Positions 7,577 to 17,411 of a DNA stretch of 64,000 bases are shown here, piece after piece (the stretch's first letter is position 1; the number at the start of each line of letters is the position of its first letter). Below the pieces are notes generated by a model. The model did not search any database and had not been told where the DNA came from. It was given only the letters and a program-made list of their open reading frames with translations. The stretch spans positions 124,001 through 188,000 of the forward strand of contig CAVTIR010000006.1 in assembly GCA_963734665.1 (NCBI GenBank). Reading direction: 5' to 3'. The position numbers were made by a program, and so were the translations under genes. This DNA comes from Trebonia sp963734665 (lineage in GTDB: Bacteria; Actinomycetota; Actinomycetes; Streptosporangiales; Streptosporangiaceae).

Positions 7577-9440
7577 ATCCCTGGCTCGCGATGTCGTAAA
7601 TAGTGATGGTCCCGTCGCTATAAACGCGGGACACGCCTGGATAGTTGAACTTGGTGAGGTCAGCCATGGAGAGCGGCTTGGTGTCCGGCGTGGTCTCACC
7701 AGGGAAGTAGGAGCCGTTCGGCGACAGCGACTTGGTCAGCCGCGTGTCCGTCTCCACGTACTGCACGTTCGCCGCGGCGGCATCCTTTGCGACACTCACC
7801 GTCCACTTGGGAGTGTTCTCGTACAGGTTGGCGATGTTCTGCAGCGGGTTCTGCTCGCCGTAGCCGATGAGCACCGGATAGATGCCCTGGTCGGAGGCGA
7901 TCCGGTTTCCGGGGCCAAGGTACGTCAGGCTCTGGTAGGAGATGTCGACCTCCTCGGGATCGACCGAGGCCTCAAAGGCGGCCACCTGGTGCGGGCCGGG
8001 CAGCCGCTCCCAGAAGGGCGGCCAGCCGTTCGCAAGCCCGTCGACCAGCAGCGCGACGACGGAGGCCATGACGACAGCCGTCAGGGCGGCACCCCAGCGG
8101 CGTGCCGGGCTGGTGTTGGCCAGCCTGGTCAGGGCGAGCGCCGCGAGGACGCTCACCGGGATGTAGACGTAGGTATCGGCCCGCCCGGCGAGTTCCTGCC
8201 CGTCCGGGGTCCCGAGGCGCACGCCCAGGTCGGCAAAAAAGCCGAGGGACCCGATCATCATGCCGATGATCCACGGATGGCGCCGGTGCCGCTTCCAGGC
8301 CTGCCAGGCGCCGGCTGCGATCAGCACCGAGAGCACCAGCAGCCCGATCGCTTCCAGGACCGTGTTACCGAGGGGGTTAGATGACGTGCTTGGCGCGTCG
8401 GATGACCCGCTCTTGCTGAGCTGGTTGAGACCCTGGATCATGCCCTCGACGGTGGGGCTGAAGTAGGAGATGGTCAAAGGGGCGATGAAGGCGATCCAGC
8501 AGATGACGGAGACCAGGGCGATAAGGGCGAGGATGCCGAATCTCTTCGCGGTGTAGCGCGACCCCGTGAGCCTGCTCGCTACCGCCACCAGGATAAGGAA
8601 CATGGTGAGCATGTAGCTGGTGACGTGGTGCGTGATGACCGTCGCGACAATGCACAGGATCGCGACGATGAACCAGCGCCTGCGGTCCTGCGGCGACTTC
8701 TCGATGGCCGACCGCAGGCCGGCGACCATACAGAAGCCCATGAACGCGAGCGCGAGCGTCTCGTAGATGAACATGGAGTTGAAGGACGTCAGCGATTGCG
8801 CGCTGAAGTAGAGCAGTACCGCGATGCCGGCGATCCTGTGCGAGCGGATGGCGACGCAGAAGGCCAGGTACAGGAAGAGGATGAACAGGAAGTGGGCGAT
8901 CCCCGCGACGATCAGGCCGGCTTCGAAGACAGACAGGCCGGTGGCCGAGATCAGCGCGGAGGTAACCTCTTCGAGCCCCGGATAGTACGTCCCGATCGGC
9001 AGTCCGTAGTTGACCTCGAACAGATTCCCTGTCCGGAGCATGTTCGTAGTGCCGACCCAGTGCAGGAATTCATCGTTGAAGGTGAACCCGAGGGGGCTGT
9101 AGTTGACCTTCAAGAAGTACTCGGCGATGGTGAGCACCGCGATGAGCGTGATGATGCCGCCATTGCTCAGCGGGCGCCGGCTCAGCAGCCGGCCAGCGGT
9201 CGGAACCAGGATCAGTAGCTGGCCGAGCCAGTAGAGCTCAACGCCGGGCTCGGTGTTAGGCACGGCTCCCGTGCGTCCGTCCGCATAGCCCATAGACGAG
9301 ACGAAGACACCGATCATGACGATAAGCGTGATGACGCTTATCGGGATATGGGACAGCCCTGACGCCTTCGGAGCCTGCTCGGCTCGGCTCGGCCTCCGGA
9401 CCGCCGCCCGCGATCCGAGTGATCCGTCCATTGCCACCAC
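7554..9440 (-). CDS. Large polytopic membrane protein, possible GT-C transferase or polymerase
   Basis: 628 residues with at least ten hydrophobic helices and a long extracytoplasmic C-terminal region from about residue 470 (LPGPHQVAAFE, ISYQSLTYLGPGNRIASD). After the third helix a loop contains FTFNDEFLHW and YYPGLEEV; acidic residues in the first outer loop are typical of GT-C glycosyltransferases that use lipid-linked sugars. No exact family is recognised, so the alternative of an O-antigen-polymerase-like protein remains open. It is translationally coupled to the DUF1616 gene, which overlaps its 3' end. Alternative start: ATG at 9431. Confidence 0.6.
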   Translation of the reverse strand: MVAMDGSLGSRAAVRRPSRAEQAPKASGLSHIPISVITLIVMIGVFVSSMGYADGRTGAVPNTEPGVELYWLGQLLILVPTAGRLLSRRPLSNGGIITLIAVLTIAEYFLKVNYSPLGFTFNDEFLHWVGTTNMLRTGNLFEVNYGLPIGTYYPGLEEVTSALISATGLSVFEAGLIVAGIAHFLFILFLYLAFCVAIRSHRIAGIAVLLYFSAQSLTSFNSMFIYETLALAFMGFCMVAGLRSAIEKSPQDRRRWFIVAILCIVATVITHHVTSYMLTMFLILVAVASRLTGSRYTAKRFGILALIALVSVICWIAFIAPLTISYFSPTVEGMIQGLNQLSKSGSSDAPSTSSNPLGNTVLEAIGLLVLSVLIAAGAWQAWKRHRRHPWIIGMMIGSLGFFADLGVRLGTPDGQELAGRADTYVYIPVSVLAALALTRLANTSPARRWGAALTAVVMASVVALLVDGLANGWPPFWERLPGPHQVAAFEASVDPEEVDISYQSLTYLGPGNRIASDQGIYPVLIGYGEQNPLQNIANLYENTPKWTVSVAKDAAAANVQYVETDTRLTKSLSPNGSYFPGETTPDTKPLSMADLTKFNYPGVSRVYSDGTITIYDIASQGYVPLPKS

Positions 9441-9595
9441 GCCCCGGGAACCTCCAACCGCCTAGGCGTACATGTCTACCTGCCCGGACGATCGAGCGCC
9501 CCTCGATCGCAGCATAGGCGATGGAGGTCACACACGGAGCATCTCCGGCAAGTTACCCATTGTGGGACTTGTGAGACTTGTGAAACTTTCGAGTG

Positions 9596-10957
9596 TTACT
9601 GGGAACGCGCGGCGGCCGAGACGCGCCGCTGCTGGCGCCTGCTCCTGGCATAGAGCAGCGGCCCCTTCAGCATCCCCTGGAGCGGCCGGCGATCTAGTTC
9701 CGCCGCGAGACCCTGGGGCTCCTCGGGCGCCTCTTCAGGTGCTTCTTTCCCGCCCTTCAGGTAGCCGGCCGCCATGGGCAGGAGCTTCAGCAGGCCGAAC
9801 AGCGCTGCCGGGCGCTGCCTTAGCAGGGCGGCGTAGAAGGCGGTCAGCCCGACGCTGTACCCGTGCAACTGCTTGGTAAGGCTGGCCATGTCCTGACGGT
9901 GGTGATGCCACATGAGGGCGGCCGGCTCGTAGGCGACCTCATAGCCTTCGAGCATGACGAGCGTTATCGCGAGCGTGTCCTCGCCGCCCGCGGTCGGAGT
10001 CCCGGCGCCAAGTGCCACGTCGAACCCGCCGATGCGGTCGAGCGCCTCCCGCCGGAAGGCCATGTTCGCGCCTACGCCGAACGGCGGCAGCGGCCAGAGC
10101 GGGCTCTGCGGTCCTGACTTGGAAAAGGTCTCGCTGACGAAGCCACGACCCTTGCTGTGCCCGCCAACCTGCTCGAATAGATTTTCAACAGCGTTATCCA
10201 GCTTAGCGGGGAGCACAATGCCTGAGACGCAGCCGATGCGCTTGCCTCTGGTAAAGCCTTCAGCGATCCCGGCTAGCCAGTACTCGTCCGGCTCATCGTC
10301 ATCGTCTAGGAAGGCGATGATGTCACTCGCCGCGGCCGCGATCCCCGCGTTCCGCGCCCAGGACAGGCCCGGGCGCGCTTCCACGCAATAACGGAACTCC
10401 GCTCCCTTGCCCGCCTGCCCCTCGACCACCGTGCGGAGGGCGTCAGACGTAGGAGCGTTATCGACCACCACCACCTCGTACCGCGGGTACTTCTGCCGCG
10501 TGAGGCGGTTCAAGCATTTCTTTATCTGATCGGGCCGATCACGGGTGCAGATGACAACGCTGATGAACGGCGCGTCGGCAAGGACCGCCGAGCGGCTGCG
10601 CAGAAAGGGCCACGTGTCCGACTGCGCCGCCAGGCCGCGGCCGGTCAGCGCGCCGGGAGGCGTCAGCCCTGCAGCCGCGAATCGCTTGACAATGGGGGCA
10701 TTCAGTTCACGCCACATGATTTCCGCGAGGGCGTCCGGGGTGATTCCTTCGCGCGGCAGCGTAACTACGCAGACACCGATTGGCTCGGTGTGCAGCCGGG
10801 CGAGTATCCAGGCCCGTCCATAATGCCCGTCGTGGTCAAGCCCCGGCAGCGCCTCAGTGAGCTCTACCTCTATAACACGAGTCGGCAAGAATCCGCCGCC
10901 CGTGCTTCGCTCAGATTTCTCGCCGTGGAGTGCCGGGACTGCTGCTGGCAGCGTCAT
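9596..10957 (-). CDS. Glycosyltransferase family 2 with N-terminal extension
   Basis: 453-residue GT2 enzyme. The first ~130 residues form a separate alpha/beta segment (RVIEVELTEALPG, ALAEIMWRELN) also seen in some actinobacterial GT2 proteins. The catalytic domain follows with SVVICTRDRPDQIKKCL, VVVDNAPTSD, ARNAGIAAA and the DXD-like site AFLDDDDEPDEYW. The later GANMAFRREAL and GGEDTLAI motifs are those of GT2 enzymes that bind acceptor and donor. The start ATG is preceded by GGGAGG eight bases upstream, a good ribosome site. It is transcribed alone, leftward, separated by 155 bp from the membrane-protein gene. Sugar and linkage unknown. Confidence 0.87.
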   Translation of the reverse strand: MTLPAAVPALHGEKSERSTGGGFLPTRVIEVELTEALPGLDHDGHYGRAWILARLHTEPIGVCVVTLPREGITPDALAEIMWRELNAPIVKRFAAAGLTPPGALTGRGLAAQSDTWPFLRSRSAVLADAPFISVVICTRDRPDQIKKCLNRLTRQKYPRYEVVVVDNAPTSDALRTVVEGQAGKGAEFRYCVEARPGLSWARNAGIAAAASDIIAFLDDDDEPDEYWLAGIAEGFTRGKRIGCVSGIVLPAKLDNAVENLFEQVGGHSKGRGFVSETFSKSGPQSPLWPLPPFGVGANMAFRREALDRIGGFDVALGAGTPTAGGEDTLAITLVMLEGYEVAYEPAALMWHHHRQDMASLTKQLHGYSVGLTAFYAALLRQRPAALFGLLKLLPMAAGYLKGGKEAPEEAPEEPQGLAAELDRRPLQGMLKGPLLYARSRRQQRRVSAAARSQ

Positions 10958-11648
10958 GCGACCGCCTCCCTAATAGACGCCAAGTTTTCCGCCCATTGAG
11001 TCGCTGAACGAGCAACATCTCGCTTCGCCTTGGGGCGCAAGCCCGAGCGAATCCGCAGCGTTCACATCACACGCGCGGCAGTCACACTCCTGACCTTGGT
11101 GACTAAGCGCACACTATACCCCACAAGGCGCCGGGCGCGGCGCATCCCCTACATAGGACATGACGCAGCGCAATCATGGAGGCATACGTCAGCGAACATG
11201 GAGGCATACGTCAGCGAAGTAGCAGAAAGTGGCGACTCGGCAACTGGGATAATCACGGACACCCCCCGCAGCCCTGCACGGCGCCCAGGCGAACAAGTAG
11301 ACAAGTGGACAGTTGGCGCATCGCGCCTGTTAGCGGGGCATCTTGCGCGTTACCAAGAACGTTCAGCCGCCTTCCAGGTAGGCTCATGCCAGGTTTAGGG
11401 TTGCCCAGCTACCGACCGACCCCCGATGCCGACCATGGCGAACTGGCAGTCCCGCCCAGCCCTCCCGACGCGGCATCCTTCAGCGGAGGTAAACAGCACA
11501 CCTAGGTATCACCCGATGCGGTAAGATCGCGCTTCCAAGTACGCCACTAACGGTCGACCATAGCGACTCTACGCATCATTTGTAGCCGTAAGAGCAGCAT
11601 TCATTGATTTGTAAATAGAAATTGAATGATCAGCAGAACAGGTGCGAC
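10958..11648. other. ~690-bp intergenic region between divergent glycosyltransferase genes
   Basis: No convincing gene. Frames across it are low-complexity and lack domains. It contains the 22-bp tandem duplication at 11175-11218 and an AT-rich stretch at 11575-11630 just before the GT4 gene, where its promoter is most likely. Confidence 0.5.
11175..11218. repeat. 22-bp exact tandem duplication
   Basis: The unit CATGGAGGCATACGTCAGCG plus AA is present twice with no spacer, at 11175-11196 and 11197-11218, in the intergenic region upstream of the GT4 gene. It could be a duplicated regulator site or simple slippage. Confidence 0.7.
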
Positions 11649-13007
11649 GTGACTACTCGTGGACTTCAGCCGCCATCATTTGAGTCGACTCGGACAGTGC
11701 AGAGTGATCATAGCTTCCTTGATCAGAACTTGCCATCTGAAGAGTCGGCCGAGGCGGCACGCAGCCACGTAGTTCACGAGGTCACCGTCTCTGAAGGCGA
11801 TGCTACGCCACTGTCGGTTTGCCTTGTTGGACCAGGTTGGCGGTTCACCTCTGGAATCAGCTACTACACTTGCCGCCTAGCCAACTCTATGGCCGACGAC
11901 CAATGCGATACCAGCGTCATCCTGCTCCGCCGTTTGCTTCCGCGCCTCCTTTACCCAGGCAAGCGCCGGGTTGGCCTGAAGCGGGCGAGCATGGAATATC
12001 GCTCCGACATATCCATTTTCGATGGTATCGACTGGTGGTGGGGCAGCTCCCTCCTGCGGGCCGTGCGGTTCCTGCGGTCACGGCACTCCAAGGTGCTGCT
12101 CCTCGAGTGGTGGACCGCGGCCACGCTGCACACGTACTTGGTGCTTGCCATAGTCGCCCGCGCCGCGGGCATGCGCGTCGTCATCGAACTGCACGAGCTG
12201 CAGGATCCTGGCGAAGCTGGGCTGGCTCTCGCCCGCGGCTACGGCCGCTGGGGACTGCGCTCGCTCATCCGGCTCGCGCACGGCTGCATCGTCCATTCCA
12301 AGGCGGACTGGCAGTTGTTCGAGTCGAATTACGGGCCGATGGACATGCGCGTCGCCCTGGTGCCGCATGGCCCGTACGACCAGTACCGCGACCTCCAGGA
12401 ATCGGGAGACCCGGGCATCTCGGCCGCGCTGGCCGCGGTGCGCACGGCGCCGAAGTCCGACGGCGTGGTAAACCTGCTGTTCTTCGGCCTGATACGGCCG
12501 TACAAGGGGCTGGAGGACCTGCTTCACGTCTTTAATGCCCTGCCCAGGGAAGAGGCCGAGCGGCTGTGGCTCACCGTGGTCGGAGAGACCTGGGAGGGCT
12601 GCACGGAGCCAGCCCATCTCATTGCCACCAGCCCGCATGCGGACCGCATTACCTTCGTCAACGAGTACGTGCCTGACGAGGTCGTCGGCGCGGCCTTCGC
12701 GCACGCTGACGTGGCCGTGCTCCCCTACCGGCGATCATCGAGCAGCGGCATCCTGCACGTCGCGATGAGCTGGGGCCTGCCGATCGTGGTGACGAGTGTC
12801 GGCGGCCTGCCCGAGGCCGCCAGCGGCTATGCCGGAGCGGTGTTCGTGCCGCCAGGGGACCCCGTCACATTGAAGGAAGGCCTCACGAAGGCGACCGCGC
12901 TAGCCGGCCAGAAGTTCTCTGACCCGCGCAGCTGGCATGACACCGTCGAGGCCGTCCGGATGGCCGCTTCCGCCGATCAGCGTCGGCAATCTACCGCGGC
13001 GGGATGA
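11649..13007 (+). CDS. Glycosyltransferase family 4 (GT-B fold)
   Basis: About 452 residues. The N-terminal domain (from ~residue 55) shows GPGWRFTSGISYYT, the glycine-rich acceptor-side loop of GT4 enzymes. The C-terminal domain contains FFGLIRPYKGLEDLL (~residue 285), LTVVGETW and the donor-binding stretch YRRSSSSGILHVAMSWGLP with downstream GGLPEA. The protein would transfer a sugar from a nucleotide donor in the cytoplasm. I prefer the GTG at 11649 (AACAGG six bases upstream); an in-frame TTG at 11622 has no ribosome site. Its 3' end overlaps the convergent gene by 17 bp. Confidence 0.85.
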   Translation: MTTRGLQPPSFESTRTVQSDHSFLDQNLPSEESAEAARSHVVHEVTVSEGDATPLSVCLVGPGWRFTSGISYYTCRLANSMADDQCDTSVILLRRLLPRLLYPGKRRVGLKRASMEYRSDISIFDGIDWWWGSSLLRAVRFLRSRHSKVLLLEWWTAATLHTYLVLAIVARAAGMRVVIELHELQDPGEAGLALARGYGRWGLRSLIRLAHGCIVHSKADWQLFESNYGPMDMRVALVPHGPYDQYRDLQESGDPGISAALAAVRTAPKSDGVVNLLFFGLIRPYKGLEDLLHVFNALPREEAERLWLTVVGETWEGCTEPAHLIATSPHADRITFVNEYVPDEVVGAAFAHADVAVLPYRRSSSSGILHVAMSWGLPIVVTSVGGLPEAASGYAGAVFVPPGDPVTLKEGLTKATALAGQKFSDPRSWHDTVEAVRMAASADQRRQSTAAG

Positions 13008-13908
13008 GCTGCCTGTCGATGATGGCGTAAGGCTTGACGTCGTGCCGCTCGGCCCACTCGCAGACGCGACGCAGCGTGATCGTGCGCAGTTCCACGAGGC
13101 GGTAGAAGGCGGCCAGATGATTGGCCAGGGTGCGGTCGGGACCGCCTAGCCGGGGAAACCAGTCGGCGTCCCTGAACAGGCCGTCCCGGCCGGCCAGCAC
13201 ATCGAACCGATTCCGCGCCCAGCGCTCCGGGGTTGGCGCCTTCGCCAGCCCGTACTGGAAGGCGATCTTCTCGACCTCCGCCTGCTGCCTGACGTGCGGT
13301 GCAGGCAGCGGCGGCCAGGAGAGGTGATCACCGAAGTACACAATGAGCGCTTCCTGCTTGGCGTCAGACAGGTACCGCCGTGGTGCGGTGATCAGCCTGG
13401 TCGGTCCGACGCCATCCTGCTTCTCCGGCCCTGTGGCCAGGATGAGCAGCCGGAAGCTCTCGCTCTTACCCGGCATTGGCCCGTGCGGCACCACGGGGAT
13501 CCACACCGCGACATCCCGGCCGGCCATGGGCATCGACGTCTGGGGACGGAGCGGCACGGCGGACAGACCGTACTGCTGAACGCGGAGCGTGTTCGTACGG
13601 CCGCTGTTCTGGATCATCCAGAATCCGTTTCGCGGGTCCATGCTGACCGTCACCGGGTCCGATGACATGCCGTCGGCGGGCGGCGCCTTCAGGTACTTCC
13701 TGGCCGGGGTGTTTTGCCCGCCCTCGACGGAAACGTTTAGGGTGCAGCCCGGCTCTGTCGTGACCATGGGCCGGCCGGCGGGCGGCCCCATCAGGTTGCT
13801 TGTCCCGTCGGGTGCGACTTCGTACAGCCAGGCGCGCAACGGCCCCGCATGTTCAACACCAGCCCGGCCGCCATCCAACCCGCCAGGCACTGGGAACGGG
13901 GTAGCCAT
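12991..13908 (-). CDS. Unknown protein with FHA-like N-terminus and helix-turn-helix-like C-terminus
   Basis: 305 residues. Residues ~85-150 are beta-rich and carry FWMIQNSGRTNTLRVQQYG and GRDVAVWIP, resembling degenerate phosphothreonine-binding FHA modules. Residues ~190-300 are helical (SDAKQEALIVYFGDHL, ERWARNRFDVL, HLAAFYRLVELRTITL) and resemble winged-helix segments fused to FHA-like domains in actinomycetes. I therefore suspect a regulator reading Ser/Thr phosphorylation, but this is inference. The start ATG at 13908 has AAGGAG six bases upstream; the upstream in-frame ATG at 13935 does not. It is convergent with the GT4 gene. Confidence 0.55.
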   Translation of the reverse strand: MATPFPVPGGLDGGRAGVEHAGPLRAWLYEVAPDGTSNLMGPPAGRPMVTTEPGCTLNVSVEGGQNTPARKYLKAPPADGMSSDPVTVSMDPRNGFWMIQNSGRTNTLRVQQYGLSAVPLRPQTSMPMAGRDVAVWIPVVPHGPMPGKSESFRLLILATGPEKQDGVGPTRLITAPRRYLSDAKQEALIVYFGDHLSWPPLPAPHVRQQAEVEKIAFQYGLAKAPTPERWARNRFDVLAGRDGLFRDADWFPRLGGPDRTLANHLAAFYRLVELRTITLRRVCEWAERHDVKPYAIIDRQLIPPR

Positions 13909-14508
13909 ACGAGTCTCCTTGAGGGGCAGTGTCACCTATTTGACGGTCATCCGGGGCGGGAACCCCGTGCCACCGCCGTAATTTCCACGAGTAGCGGCAG
14001 CCATCGACCAGCAACAGTGTCGCGGTATTGCGCCAGATTAGCGCCGCCCGGGTGGAAACGCACCACGCTCCGCGCGATCGTGATCTCCCGGTGCTGTAAT
14101 CACACATAATCGTCGTTGCGGCGTTGAATCAATGAGGAGAATGTTGCCAGTGATGTCTATGTAAACCGGGCAGTCGCCGGCTGCCATTTCCCTCTCACGA
14201 TGGATTCATATACTCTCCCGCCACCGGGCCCCATCATCCCCCGCGCGCCCGCGGCTCTTTCACGTATCTCGTAACGGTAATGCCGCCTTGCGGGGCAAAT
14301 CTGGACAGGCCGCGCCGGTCACAGCCGCCCGCGTGTGCCGTTGAGCCCGGCGATTGCCGGCCCAACGGCACATTGGGAGTGCGGGGCTCCGCCCGCGCCC
14401 ACGGGTATTGGCGGAAGATCGGTCCACGGCGGCGACCGCCCGCTCCCCGGCCGGCTCGGTCCTTACCCGACCTTGCGCACTGCCGTTGCGGGGGACAACA
14501 ATCGCGCC
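13909..14508. other. 600-bp divergent intergenic region
   Basis: Separates the leftward FHA-like gene from the rightward hydroxylase gene and must hold both promoters. A 7-codon frame preceded by GAGGAGA begins at about 14143, but it is too short to support as a leader peptide. No other structure is clear. Confidence 0.45.
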
Positions 14509-16317
14509 ATGCCTGCCTTCGATGACGGACTCGCCGAGACGGAGATTCCCAGTGGTGCGGCGGTCGAGACCGATGTGCTGGTCGTCGGCTCCGGCCCGGC
14601 TGGCGGCGCGGCCGCGCTGAGCCTCGCCACGCTCGGCGTCCCGAACATCATGATCACGAAGTACCGGTGGACGGCCAATACGCCGCGCGCGCACATCACC
14701 AACCAGCGGGCGATGGAGATCTTCCGTGACTTCGGCATCGAGGACCAAGTGCTCGCGGACGCGACACCGCACGCACTGGTCGGCGACACCGTGTTCTGCA
14801 CGAGCATCGCGGGAGAGGAGATCGGCCGCATCCTGACCTGGGGCACCCACCCGGCGCGCGAGGCCGACTACCAGCAGGCGTCGCCGTGCCTGATCTGCGA
14901 CATCCCGCAGACCTACCTAGAGCCGATCCTGGTCAAGAACGCGACGGCGCGCGGCACCCAGACCCGGTTCTCCACCGAGTACCTGAGCCACACCCAGGAC
15001 GAGACAGGCGTCACGACCACTGTGAGAGATCGCCTCACCGGCCACGTCTACAACATCCGGTCGAAGTACCTAATTGGCGCGGACGGCGCCCGGTCCCTGG
15101 TCGCCGAGCACGTCGGGGTGCCGTTCGAAGGCCAGATGGACATCGCCGGATCCATGAATATCACCTTTAAGGCCGATATTTCCGACTACGTGGCCTCGCG
15201 CCCGTCCGTTCTCTACTGGGTCATCCAGCCGGGTTCCAACGTCGGCGGCATCGGCGCCGGCCTGGTCCGCATGATCCGCCCGTGGCACGAGTGGCTGATC
15301 GTCTGGGGCTACGACATCACCCAGCCGCCGCCGGACGTCAACGTGGAAAAGGCCACCGAGATCGTCAGGAACCTCGTGGGGGTCCCCGACCTCGAGGTAG
15401 AGATCACCGGCACCTCCCTCTGGGGTAACAACGAGTACTTCGCCACCCACCTCCAGAAGCAGCGGGTCTTCTGCGCCGGCGACGCAGTCCACCGGCACCC
15501 GCCGTCGAACGGACTCGGCTCCAACACGAGCGTCCAAGACTCCTACAACCTGGCCTGGAAGCTGGCGGCGGTGCTGAGAGGCCAGGCGGGCCAAGCGCTC
15601 CTGGAGACCTACTCGGCGGAACGCGCCCCGGTGGCCAGGCAGATCGTCACGCGCGCCAACAAGTCAAGCCGCGAGTTCGTCCAGTTCTTCGAGGTGCTCG
15701 GCCTCACCGACGCCGGGACCGAGGAGGAGATGCGGGCGCAGATCGAGGAGCGCAAGGCCAACACGCCGCGCGGCGCCGCCAAGCGGGCGGCGCTCGTCGA
15801 GGCGATGGAGCTGAAGAACTACGAGTTCAACGCGCACGGCGTCGAGCTCGGCCAGTTCTACGAGTCGACGGCCATCCAAGGCGACGGCAGCACCAGGCCC
15901 GAGCCAGACCGCGACCCCGAGCTGTACTACCAGGCGTCCACCGTGCCAGGCGCGCACCTGCCGCACGCCTGGGTCGGCACCGCATCAAGCAAGGGAGGTG
16001 CGCACAAGGTATCCACCCTGGACCTGGCACCGTATGACACGTTCACCCTGATCACCGGCATCACTGGCGAGCCGTGGGCAGCAGCGGCCGCGAAGGTGAG
16101 CGACGACCTGGGCGTTCCGCTCAAGACGGTGATCATCGGCCCTGGCCGCGAGGTCACCGACATCTACTACGACTGGGCGCGGCTCCGCGAGGTCAGCGAG
16201 GACGGCGTCCTGCTCGTGCGGCCCGACAAGTTCATCGGCTGGCGCTCGATGAGCCTGCCGGCCGACCCGGAGCGGGCGCTCAGCGAGGCCCTTGCCGCCC
16301 TGCTGAGCAAGCAGTAG
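14509..16317 (+). CDS. FAD-dependent aromatic-ring hydroxylase, TfdB/phenol 2-monooxygenase-like
   Basis: 602-residue class A flavoprotein monooxygenase that would use NAD(P)H and O2 to hydroxylate a phenol. The N-terminal dinucleotide fold shows DVLVVGSGPAGGAAA near residue 20, then NTPRAHITNQRAMEI, which is characteristic of 2,4-dichlorophenol 6-monooxygenases. A second FAD motif is GADGARSLV near residue 190 and the GD motif is FCAGDAVHRHPPSNG near 325. The C-terminal ~180 residues form the thioredoxin-like tail typical of the family. The ATG at 14509 is chosen because the domain begins ~20 residues later; a longer in-frame start at 14335 would add 58 unconserved residues. It is followed after 14 bp by maleylacetate reductase, which supports a ring-degradation role. 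Confidence 0.85.
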   Translation: MPAFDDGLAETEIPSGAAVETDVLVVGSGPAGGAAALSLATLGVPNIMITKYRWTANTPRAHITNQRAMEIFRDFGIEDQVLADATPHALVGDTVFCTSIAGEEIGRILTWGTHPAREADYQQASPCLICDIPQTYLEPILVKNATARGTQTRFSTEYLSHTQDETGVTTTVRDRLTGHVYNIRSKYLIGADGARSLVAEHVGVPFEGQMDIAGSMNITFKADISDYVASRPSVLYWVIQPGSNVGGIGAGLVRMIRPWHEWLIVWGYDITQPPPDVNVEKATEIVRNLVGVPDLEVEITGTSLWGNNEYFATHLQKQRVFCAGDAVHRHPPSNGLGSNTSVQDSYNLAWKLAAVLRGQAGQALLETYSAERAPVARQIVTRANKSSREFVQFFEVLGLTDAGTEEEMRAQIEERKANTPRGAAKRAALVEAMELKNYEFNAHGVELGQFYESTAIQGDGSTRPEPDRDPELYYQASTVPGAHLPHAWVGTASSKGGAHKVSTLDLAPYDTFTLITGITGEPWAAAAAKVSDDLGVPLKTVIIGPGREVTDIYYDWARLREVSEDGVLLVRPDKFIGWRSMSLPADPERALSEALAALLSKQ

Positions 16318-16331
16318 CGGAAGATAGGGCC

Positions 16332-17411
16332 ATGCGCTTCGTCCACGACACCCTGCCACAGCGCGTCGCCTTCGGTTCCGGCCAGGCGGCGGCCAACCTC
16401 AGCAACGAGATCGGCAACCTTGGCGCAACCAGGGTCATGCTGATCGCGGCCAAAGCAGAGACGCACCTGGCCGACACGATCGCCAATGACGTCCCCGTAG
16501 AGCTCCGCTATGACGACGTGGTGATGCACGTCCCGGTCGAGGTGGCCGGCCGGGCACGGGAAGCTGCCGTCAGGCACAACGTCGACGCGCTGGTCAGCGT
16601 CGGCGGCGGCTCGACCACGGGCCTCGCCAAGGCGGTCGCGATGACGACCGGCCTGCCGATCATCGCGGTCCCCACCACCTACGCCGGCTCCGAGGCGACC
16701 CCGGTCTGGGGCCTGACCGAGGGCGCCAGGAAGACGACGGGCATCGACCAGAAGGTCCTGCCGAAGGTGATCATCTACGACGCCGCCCTGACCATGTCCC
16801 TCCCGGTCGAGATGAGCGTGGCGTCTGGCCTGAACGCGCTCGCGCACTGCGTGGACTCACTGTGGGCGCCGAACGCGGACCCGATCAACGCCGCCTTCGC
16901 CGCCGAGGGCATCAGGTCCTTGCGGGCCGGCCTGCCCAGGGTCGTCGCCGACCCCATGGACCTCGACGGCCGTGAGCACGCCCTGTACGCGGCGTACCTG
17001 TCGGCGGTCGCGTTCGCCTCGGCGGGCTCGGGCCTGCACCACAAGATCTGCCACGTACTCGGCGGCAAGTACAACCTGCCGCACGCCCAGACGCACGCGA
17101 CCGTGCTCCCGTACGTGCTTGCGTTCAACGGGCCCGCGGCCCAGGACGCGGAGCGGCGGATCGCGGCCGCGTTGAACGGCACTGGGTTCGGCACGGACAG
17201 CGCGCTCGACGGGCTTGTCGCGCTCAAGCGGGAACTTGGCGCCCCGCACGCCCTGGCGGACTACGGCTTCACCGAGGACTCGATCGCCGAGGCCGCCGAG
17301 GCGATCCTGCCGTCCGTCCCTCCGTCGAATCCGCGCCCGGTGACCGCCCAGGACCTCCGCGCGCTGCTCCATGCCGCCTGGTCAGGCTCCGATCCGAGCT
17401 CCGCATTCTGA
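16332..17411 (+). CDS. Maleylacetate reductase
   Basis: 359-residue iron-type (group III) alcohol dehydrogenase family enzyme that reduces maleylacetate to 3-oxoadipate with NAD(P)H, the last dedicated step of chlorocatechol, hydroxyquinol and resorcinol degradation. Diagnostic features: FVHDTLPQRVAFGSG at the N-terminus, SVGGGSTTGLAKAVA and VPTTYAGSEATPVWG in the nucleotide domain, and SGLNALAHCVDS plus HHKICHVLGGKYNLPHAQTH, which carry the metal-site histidines. Start ATG at 16332 has GGAAGA upstream and lies 14 bp after the hydroxylase stop, so the two are co-transcribed. The ring-cleaving dioxygenase is not in this window. Confidence 0.9.
   Translation: MRFVHDTLPQRVAFGSGQAAANLSNEIGNLGATRVMLIAAKAETHLADTIANDVPVELRYDDVVMHVPVEVAGRAREAAVRHNVDALVSVGGGSTTGLAKAVAMTTGLPIIAVPTTYAGSEATPVWGLTEGARKTTGIDQKVLPKVIIYDAALTMSLPVEMSVASGLNALAHCVDSLWAPNADPINAAFAAEGIRSLRAGLPRVVADPMDLDGREHALYAAYLSAVAFASAGSGLHHKICHVLGGKYNLPHAQTHATVLPYVLAFNGPAAQDAERRIAAALNGTGFGTDSALDGLVALKRELGAPHALADYGFTEDSIAEAAEAILPSVPPSNPRPVTAQDLRALLHAAWSGSDPSSAF

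Noticed and set aside
14143..14166. 7-codon leader frame with a good ribosome site
   Set aside because: No repeated codons, attenuator hairpins or conservation that would indicate a leader peptide.
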